NCBI GenBank assembly: GCA_964412375.1
Contig: CAYPOD010000011.1
Coordinates: 1-64,000, forward strand
DNA length: 64,000 bases
Origin: CADEDV01 sp964412375
Lineage (GTDB): Bacteria; Bacteroidota; Bacteroidia; Chitinophagales; Chitinophagaceae
Reading direction: 5' to 3'
Position numbers and translations under genes: made by a program. Positions within the stretch are counted from its first letter, which is position 1, and each line of letters opens with the position of its first letter. The notes under the pieces were generated by a model. That model was not told where the DNA came from. It was given only the letters and a program-made list of their open reading frames with translations, and ran no database searches. Below are positions 58,779 through 64,000 of this stretch, piece after piece.

Positions 58779-59336
58779 CTAAGAACCCCATCGGAAGGTT
58801 TTAATATTTATACCGGCAAGGTCAAGCACACGATCGACAACAGTGGCAGCTACCTGTTCGATGGTTTGTGGTTTGCTGTAAAAAGAAGGGGTGGCAGGAC
58901 AAATGACGCCACCTGCCAGTGTCACTGTTTCCATATTGCGGATATGAATAAGATTATAAGGTGTGTCTCTCACCAAGCAGATAAGTTTTCTTCTTTCTTT
59001 TAATATCACATCAGCAGCCCGGGTAATCAGATCATTGGAAACACCCGAAGCAATGCGGCCCAATGTGCCCATGGAACAGGGGATTATGATCATCGTATCA
59101 TATTGACCCGAACCAGAAGCGAAGGGAGCCGTGAAATCTGTAGTGCTATAAAACCGGGCTTTGTAGTTGTTGTAGGATTCATCATCCAGTTCCGTTTTCC
59201 ATACCTCACGGGCATTGGTTGTCATCACCACGGACAGTTCATTTACTTGTTCGCCGGCTGCCTGTAATTTATCGAGCAGATTTTTTGCATAAACAGAACC
59301 ACTGGCCCCGGTTATCGCTACAACAATTTTTTTCAT
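58779..59336 (-). CDS. ubiX: Flavin prenyltransferase UbiX
   Basis: 185 residues: MKKIVVAITGASGSVYAKNLL, then VVMTTNAREVW, IIPCSMGTLGRIASGVSNDLITRAADV, CLVRDTPYNLIHIRNM and GGVICPATPSFYSKPQTIEQ, the UbiX pattern with the flavin-binding and active-site segments. It makes prenylated FMN for UbiD-type decarboxylases; no ubiD is seen in the window. It ends 1 bp from aguA (convergent). A LacI-like palindrome lies about 55 bp upstream. Confidence 0.93.
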   Translation of the reverse strand: MKKIVVAITGASGSVYAKNLLDKLQAAGEQVNELSVVMTTNAREVWKTELDDESYNNYKARFYSTTDFTAPFASGSGQYDTMIIIPCSMGTLGRIASGVSNDLITRAADVILKERRKLICLVRDTPYNLIHIRNMETVTLAGGVICPATPSFYSKPQTIEQVAATVVDRVLDLAGINIKTFRWGS

Positions 59337-59390
59337 AAGCTTATAAAAAGCAAATCTGGCAAAAGTTCATGGTACAGCAACGTTTTTTGC

Positions 59391-59402
59391 GCAAACGTTT
59401 GC
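59391..59402. promoter_or_regulatory. LacI/GalR-type palindromic operator upstream of ubiX
   Basis: GCAAACGTTTGC is a perfect 12-bp palindrome identical to the core of the E. coli PurR consensus operator. It lies 55 bp upstream of the ubiX ATG on the minus strand. No LacI-family gene is in the window; a random occurrence is possible. Nearby, TTTGTAG and CTACAAA form another dyad (59413-59434). The 390-bp gap from 59337 to 59726 holds no convincing gene. Confidence 0.4.
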
Positions 59403-59593
59403 AAAGTTGTTTTGTAGTTTAATGGCTACAAAGTGTTACGAAAGGTAACTACACTTCATAAAGCCATGACATTGAGTGAGGTCAATAAGTATCGCTTCAT
59501 CAAATAATTCAGCTTTCAGCCGAAAAAATGACCTCCAAATGTTTTGTGTTATCATAGAATTAACGATATTAGCCATGAATTTTCATAGGATAA

Positions 59594-59622
59594 GGTTTAA
59601 TGGTTAATGGTTTTTGATTAGG
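59594..59622. repeat. Heptad-like repeat in the ubiX-DPP-IV gap
   Basis: GGTTTAAT, GGTTAAT, GGTTTTT, GATTAGG in 7-8-bp steps on the plus strand, just before the terminator at 59625. A weaker member of the period-7 class. Confidence 0.45.
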
Positions 59623-59624
59623 GC

Positions 59625-59653
59625 CCCCCGATTCTCGTCGGGGGTTCTTTTTT
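59625..59653 (+). terminator. Plus-strand terminator without an obvious gene before it
   Basis: CCCCCGA and TCGGGGG pair around TTCTCG, followed by TTCTTTTTT. Both flanking genes run on the minus strand, so this terminator may end an unrecognised plus-strand transcript. Confidence 0.65.
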
Positions 59654-59663
59654 ATATTCCCCC

Positions 59664-59693
59664 AAAAAAAAGACCCTGCGGGCAGAGTCTTTT
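59664..59693 (-). terminator. Terminator after the DPP-IV gene
   Basis: On the minus strand AAAAGACTCTGC pairs with GCAGGGTCTTTT (one mismatch) and is followed by further T residues. It lies 34 bp past the DPP-IV stop. Confidence 0.8.
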
Positions 59694-59726
59694 GTATCGC
59701 AACTACATTTTATTTCTTTTCTGGCA

Positions 59727-61895
59727 TTAAAACGCTTTAGGTTTTTTAGCAGGCTGATTTGGTTTTTGTGTGTTTTCATTACCCATGGTTTCTAAAATCC
59801 AGTTGGTCATCTTGCTCCATAAATGAAAGGTAGTATTATCTACCGAGCCGGAGATGCCATGATTTTTATTCGGGTAATAGGCGCTTTCAAAATCAATATT
59901 GCTTTTCACCAGGGCTGTGATCATTTGTGTAGCATTCTGAAAATGTACATTGTCATCAGCTGTGCCATGTACGATCAGGTATTTCCCTTTTATCTGGTCA
60001 GTGAAATTGATCGGTGAGTTATCATCATATCCTTTTGGATTTTCCTGGGGTGTTCGCATATATCTTTCGGTGTAGATGTTGTCATAGTATCTCCAGGAAG
60101 TAACGGGAGCAACGGCCACCGCAGCGCTAAACACTTCATTTCCCTTGGTGATGGCCAGTGAACTCATGAAGCCACCATAGCTCCAGCCCCAGTGACCGAT
60201 ATTGTCTTTGTCAACAAAGGACATCTTACCTAGATATTTTGCCGCATCTATCTGGTCTTCTATTTCATATTTGCCCAATTGCAAATAGGTTTTCTTTTTG
60301 AATTCTTCGCCACGGTAACCGGTGCCGGTATTGTCCACACTCACGATGATAAAACCTTTTTGCGCCATCAACTGGTGCCATGCATTGACAGCGCCAAAAC
60401 GGTTGCCCACCTGTTGCGATCCCGGTCCGCCATAGTTGCAAAACAATACAGGGTATTTTTTATTGGGATCAAAGCCGGCTGGCTTCAGCATCCATCCGTT
60501 CAGGGTGTCGCCTTTGCTATTGGGCACTTTGATAAACTCCGCTTTACCATAACCATATTCATCAATCACCCCTTTGAGTTTGCTGTTGTCATTGACATTT
60601 TTATTTAGCCGGGCACTGATATTTTTCTTTTTGTCTACTATAATATCAAACAGTGCTACCGATTGCGGGGTGTTCAGATCAGAACGATAATCATAGAACT
60701 GTGTAAACTGATCATTCAGCTCTGCCCGGTGCCAGGCTTCACCTTCGGTCAATTGATATGTTTTCTTACCGCTGAAATCTGTTACAAACAGGTTGCGGTC
60801 CATCGGTCGTGGGAAAGCCATGGTATAGAATATCCTTTTATTCACTTCATCCACCCCATTCACATCTGTTATCTCGAAATTACCTTTTGTAAGCTGAGTC
60901 TTTGTTTTGCCGTCAAGGCTGTACAGGTATAAATGACGATAGCCGTCCATTTCGCTGGTGAACATAAAGTTTTTACCATCTTTCAGAAACCACCAGTCAT
61001 CATTGATCTCAACGAAGTACTTATTTTTTTCTTCATAAAGTGTGCTGGCCGCCCCGGTTTTTGCATCGGTCAGCAGCAGTTTAAGATGGTTCTGATGCCG
61101 GTTCATCCAGTAAACGATCAATGCATTGTCATCCTGTGTCCATTTGATGCGGGGGATATAAATATCACCCTGCTCATGCTGCGCCTTCACTGTTTTGTTG
61201 GCTGCCAGATCATAAATATGTATTTGTACAATTGAATTTTCATCCCCTGCCTTTGGATATTTATAGCGATAGTCTTTATTATGTGCGTTGTCATAGATCG
61301 TCATGTTATACTCCTTCACATGGGTCTCGTCAAAGCGGTAGAAAGCAATGTGATTTCCTTTTGGGCTCCATTGGTAGGCACGGGTAAATTCAAATTCCTC
61401 TTCATACACCCAGTCGCAGTTGCCGTTGATGATATGGTTCCATTTGCCATCGGTAGTGACAGGTCGGGTGCTGCCGGTGGCTATATCGTAAAGCAGGAGA
61501 TTATTGTTTTTTACAAATGCAACCTTGCTTCCGTCAGGAGAGAAGGTCGGGTGTAAGATTTTTTCCGAATCCAGCTTCTTTGTTTTCCTGGCAACAATAT
61601 CGTGCAGGTAAACTATGTATTTGGCAGAACGGCGGTAGATCTGTTCCCTGTCGGTCAGCACCAGCAATCTTTTTTTGTCATCGCTGAGTACATAGCTGGA
61701 AAGCGCAATAGGTTTGCCGTTTTCATCCCTGACATCTTCAGCTTTGACAATGCTTTCAATGTCTTCGCCACTAAAACCTGGAACAAATTCACCCCGGAAT
61801 GTTCCTTTTTTATAGATGTCTTCTAAAGTGATGGCTTTTTTCTGTGCAAGGGTCAGCACAGGCAATAAAAAAAACAGAACAAGCAAATTTCTCAT
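59727..61895 (-). CDS. Dipeptidyl peptidase IV-type S9 serine peptidase
   Basis: About 722 residues from MRNLLVLFFLLPVLTLAQ, a signal peptide; an upstream ATG in frame was rejected. The N-terminal part is a DPP-IV-type propeller with the substrate-recognition motif DWVYEEEFEF. The catalytic alpha/beta-hydrolase domain has GWSYGGFMSS (Ser), TADDNVHFQN (Asp) and PNKNHGI (His). It removes X-Pro dipeptides from peptide N-termini in the periplasm or cell surface. The tail is Asn/Gln/Pro/Lys-rich. Downstream of the oxoamine synthase gene, with a terminator between. Confidence 0.93.
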   Translation of the reverse strand: MRNLLVLFFLLPVLTLAQKKAITLEDIYKKGTFRGEFVPGFSGEDIESIVKAEDVRDENGKPIALSSYVLSDDKKRLLVLTDREQIYRRSAKYIVYLHDIVARKTKKLDSEKILHPTFSPDGSKVAFVKNNNLLLYDIATGSTRPVTTDGKWNHIINGNCDWVYEEEFEFTRAYQWSPKGNHIAFYRFDETHVKEYNMTIYDNAHNKDYRYKYPKAGDENSIVQIHIYDLAANKTVKAQHEQGDIYIPRIKWTQDDNALIVYWMNRHQNHLKLLLTDAKTGAASTLYEEKNKYFVEINDDWWFLKDGKNFMFTSEMDGYRHLYLYSLDGKTKTQLTKGNFEITDVNGVDEVNKRIFYTMAFPRPMDRNLFVTDFSGKKTYQLTEGEAWHRAELNDQFTQFYDYRSDLNTPQSVALFDIIVDKKKNISARLNKNVNDNSKLKGVIDEYGYGKAEFIKVPNSKGDTLNGWMLKPAGFDPNKKYPVLFCNYGGPGSQQVGNRFGAVNAWHQLMAQKGFIIVSVDNTGTGYRGEEFKKKTYLQLGKYEIEDQIDAAKYLGKMSFVDKDNIGHWGWSYGGFMSSLAITKGNEVFSAAVAVAPVTSWRYYDNIYTERYMRTPQENPKGYDDNSPINFTDQIKGKYLIVHGTADDNVHFQNATQMITALVKSNIDFESAYYPNKNHGISGSVDNTTFHLWSKMTNWILETMGNENTQKPNQPAKKPKAF

Positions 61896-61966
61896 GTGAA
61901 AGTGAATTTTTGTGATGGTAAATGTAAAGCAATCATACCAAAGCATGACGTGCTGTAAATATAAAA

Positions 61967-61987
61967 GGGCTGCACAACAGCCCCTTT
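61967..61987 (-). terminator. Terminator after the oxoamine synthase gene
   Basis: On the minus strand AAGGGGCTGTT and AGCCCTTTT can pair (GGGCT/AGCCC core), followed by TATATTT. It lies in the gap between the synthase stop and the DPP-IV start. Confidence 0.65.
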
Positions 61988-62009
61988 CTTATTCAGTTGT
62001 TGTTCATTT

Positions 62010-63269
62010 TTACCTGGTTTCAGCCATATCGGGAATGGCTTCCACTTTATATTCACCGGCATCCAGTTTTTGCTTGGTGGCGGAAAAGGCCTCCAGGGTT
62101 TTACGGATGTCTTCATCGGTATGCACTGCAGTGGGGATAAGGCGGTAAATGATATGTCCTTTGGGTATAACAGGATACACGACAATAGAGCAGAAGATGT
62201 GATAATTTTCACGTATATCCATCACCATCGCTGTGGCTTCTTCCACACCACCTTTCATATACACAGGTGTCACCACCGAATCGGTTTTACCGATGTCAAA
62301 TCCTCTTTCTTTTAAACCATTTTGCAGTTTCAATGCATTTTCCCAGAGTTTATCTTTTAATGCAGGTTGGGTGCGCAACAGTTCCAGTCTTTTCAGGTTG
62401 CCGATCACCAAAGGCATTGGCAGGCTTTTGGCAAAAATCTGGGAGCGGATATTGTAGCGGATATAATCTATGATCTTCCTGTCTCCGGCAATAAAAGCGC
62501 CGATAGAGGCCATTGACTTGGCGAAAGTAGAAAAGTAAAGATCAATCTTATCCTGCACACCTTGCTCTTCACCGGCGCCGGCACCTGTTTTTCCCAATGT
62601 GCCAAAACCATGTGCATCATCCACCAGCAGTCGGAATTCATATTTATCTTTCAGCGCAGCGATCTCTTTCAGTCTGCCCTGGTCGCCAGCCATGCCAAAC
62701 ACCCCTTCGGTGATGACAAGTATGCCACCTGCTTTTTGTTTTTCTATTAAAGAAGAAGCTCTTTGCAGTTGTTTTTCCAGGTCCTCCATGTCGTTATGTT
62801 TAAAAACATAGCGGTGGCCGGGATGTAAACGCAAACCATCAATGATACAGGCATGACTTTCGGCGTCATAAACAATCACATCATGCCGGCCGCAGAGTAC
62901 ATCTATCAGGCTCACCATGCCCTGGTATCCAAAGTTGAGCAGGATGGCATCTTCTTTCCCTTCAAAAGAAGCCAGTTCAGCTTCTAATTGTTCATGGTAA
63001 TTGCTGTTTCCACTCATCATTCGTGCCCCCATGGGTAAAGCAAGCCCAAATTTTGCCGCTGCATCCGCATCTGCTTTTCTCACTTCAGGATGATTGGCCA
63101 GACCGAGATAATTGTTCAAACTCCAGACGATCATGTCTTTGCCTCGGAATTTCATCCTGCTGCCTACCTCACCTTCTAATTTTGGAAAAGCAAAATAGCC
63201 ATGGGCTCTTTCACGATGCTGACCAATTGGCCCGTAATGTTTCAATAGTCTTTCAAAAATATCTGCCAT
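62010..63269 (-). CDS. Alpha-oxoamine synthase family PLP enzyme (possible serine palmitoyltransferase)
   Basis: 419 residues. The fold-type I, KBL/AONS/SPT pattern shows IVWSLNNYLGLANHPEV, GARMMSGNSNYHEQLEAELA, LLVDDAHGFGTLGKTGAG and FSTFAKSMASIGAF with the PLP Lys in TFAKS. Members condense an amino acid with an acyl-CoA: 2-amino-3-ketobutyrate CoA ligase, 8-amino-7-oxononanoate synthase and serine palmitoyltransferase. Bacteroidota make sphingolipids, and this sequence type is common there, so a role in sphingolipid synthesis is plausible but unproven. Single gene with its own -7 box. Confidence 0.85.
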   Translation of the reverse strand: MADIFERLLKHYGPIGQHRERAHGYFAFPKLEGEVGSRMKFRGKDMIVWSLNNYLGLANHPEVRKADADAAAKFGLALPMGARMMSGNSNYHEQLEAELASFEGKEDAILLNFGYQGMVSLIDVLCGRHDVIVYDAESHACIIDGLRLHPGHRYVFKHNDMEDLEKQLQRASSLIEKQKAGGILVITEGVFGMAGDQGRLKEIAALKDKYEFRLLVDDAHGFGTLGKTGAGAGEEQGVQDKIDLYFSTFAKSMASIGAFIAGDRKIIDYIRYNIRSQIFAKSLPMPLVIGNLKRLELLRTQPALKDKLWENALKLQNGLKERGFDIGKTDSVVTPVYMKGGVEEATAMVMDIRENYHIFCSIVVYPVIPKGHIIYRLIPTAVHTDEDIRKTLEAFSATKQKLDAGEYKVEAIPDMAETR

Positions 63270-63300
63270 ATTAAAAAAATATTACCTGTTTAAAACTGCG

Positions 63301-63308
63301 CAAAGATA
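63301..63308 (-). promoter_or_regulatory. -7 box of the oxoamine synthase gene
   Basis: On the minus strand TATCTTTG matches TAnnTTTG, about 31 bp before the ATG. No strong -33. Confidence 0.5.
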
Positions 63309-63492
63309 AGGTTTTCAGCTATTTGCAGCGAATGAACTTTCTCCTGTTCAGGAGTTTGGGAATGAGACGGTTAGGCGATATGAAATAGCTGCCAACCGTT
63401 AGTGTTGCAGGATTGCTTTGTTTTTCATTTTCCCATCCATCTCAGCAGGCGATCTTTTATATCATTTTAATGTCCTGGCCGAATGCTTAAAA

Positions 63493-63500
63493 TATCTTTG
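63493..63500 (+). promoter_or_regulatory. -7 box upstream of the last gene
   Basis: TATCTTTG matches TAnnTTTG, 48 bp before the ATG of the partial gene. Confidence 0.45.
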
Positions 63501-63548
63501 CCGTCCAACCTTTGTGAACCATTTTCGTTATTGCGTTAAACCCTGCTG

Positions 63549-64000
63549 ATGAAATACTTCGTTATAGTTCTTCTATCATTATTCACTTCAATAAATACAC
63601 TACATAGCCAGGTTGACCGGGAACCCCCACCTACCGGTACCGATATGGGAGCCATCAGGATCAAAGAAAGTAAATTGTACGGAAAGATACTAGACAGCCG
63701 AACCGGAAAAGGCATTGAGGCCGTTTCTGTTCAGCTCTACATCGTTGCAAAACAAGAAGGTCCGTCACAGGATTCATTGATCAGGGGAATGTTTACAAGG
63801 GCAAACGGAGATTTCAATTTTGAAAAAATTCCGGACGGGGTGAACCTGCGCCTGCTGATCTCCGCCATCGGTTTTGAACCAATAGAAAAAACAATTGAAT
63901 GGACAGATGTTGCCGGCAATGAGAAAGGCAAAGAAAGAGACCTCGGCAATATCATTCTCGAACCGGCCATAAAGCAACTGGGTGCTGTAGTGGTTACTTC
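63549..64000 (+). CDS. CarboxypepD_reg-like outer-membrane protein (5' part only)
   Basis: The ATG opens a frame that runs off the right edge (about 150 residues visible). A signal peptide (MKYFVIVLLSLFTSINTLHSQ) is followed by a carboxypeptidase-like regulatory domain: LYGKILDSRTGKGIEAVSVQL, TRANGDFNFEKIPDG, LISAIGFEPIEK, then ILEPAIKQLGAVVVTS. This is the usual beginning of a TonB-dependent receptor or outer-membrane barrel protein of Bacteroidota. The ligand and full domain layout are outside the window. Confidence 0.8.
   Translation, partial: MKYFVIVLLSLFTSINTLHSQVDREPPPTGTDMGAIRIKESKLYGKILDSRTGKGIEAVSVQLYIVAKQEGPSQDSLIRGMFTRANGDFNFEKIPDGVNLRLLISAIGFEPIEKTIEWTDVAGNEKGKERDLGNIILEPAIKQLGAVVVT

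Overview
The window looks like the chromosome of a member of the Bacteroidota, most likely of the Chitinophagaceae type. The grounds are type IX secretion (T9SS) C-terminal sorting domains, a TonB-dependent receptor with a CarboxypepD_reg-like domain, a DUF5686 barrel protein, a Bacteroidota-type DPP-IV and a homogentisate dioxygenase of the ~385-residue kind. Several -7 boxes of the form TAnnTTTG, some with an upstream TTTG, also fit, as does the near absence of Shine-Dalgarno sites. No rRNA, insertion sequence, integrase or CRISPR array was seen. Most of the window is housekeeping chromosome.

Layout: 1-6.1 kb holds a partial Gfo/Idh oxidoreductase, an L,D-transpeptidase, tRNA-Asp(GTC), accA, dapA, a secreted protein with a degenerate LytM-like domain, and an rnz-STAS pair. 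6.2-17.9 kb holds clpC, cmk, two T9SS substrates, an FKBP isomerase, a thioesterase, an exonuclease/GIY-YIG fusion, a stand-alone RlmK-like methyltransferase and mdh. 18-26.3 kb holds a thioredoxin-fold protein, efp (Arg at the tip), accB-accC, ppa, a half-size TauE, crcB, small lipoproteins, a YiiX-like hydrolase and phoH, which has a structured RNA-like leader. 26.6-40.3 kb holds a hemerythrin protein, outer-membrane proteins, rpe, a TPR lipoprotein, a WD40-like lipoprotein, a HExxH protease, a four-helix membrane protein, a Tat-exported aminotransferase, a yfcE-like phosphodiesterase and hmgA. 40.4-48.9 kb is more accessory: a class C beta-lactamase-like hydrolase, a BRO-family protein, a DUF1801 protein, a barrel protein, a DUF4136 lipoprotein, an exported Hcp-like protein, a large FAD/Fe-S dehydrogenase and a zinc-type oxidoreductase.

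49-53.6 kb is the distal part of the ribosomal-protein cluster (infA-rpmJ-rpsM-rpsK-rpsD-rpoA-rplQ), here with its own promoter and a terminator in front and no secY or map upstream. It is followed by ppc, the agmatine-to-putrescine pair aguB/aguA, ubiX, DPP-IV, an alpha-oxoamine synthase (possible serine palmitoyltransferase) and the start of an outer-membrane protein.

The most unusual feature is a window-wide set of short intergenic repeats with strict 7- or 8-bp period, each locus having its own word and several arranged as inverted pairs. One such pair (octads around TCCGAAAG) brackets a four-helix-bundle (23S rRNA IVP/Avd-like) gene inserted exactly between aguB and aguA, forming a 490-bp cassette with perfect 10-bp terminal inverted repeats; a related octad word sits without an ORF between rpmJ and rpsM. 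Other points worth checking are the EF-P Arg tip, the Sec-exported orphan Hcp-like protein and the structured element upstream of phoH. All calls rest on reading the sequence; no database search or folding program was run.
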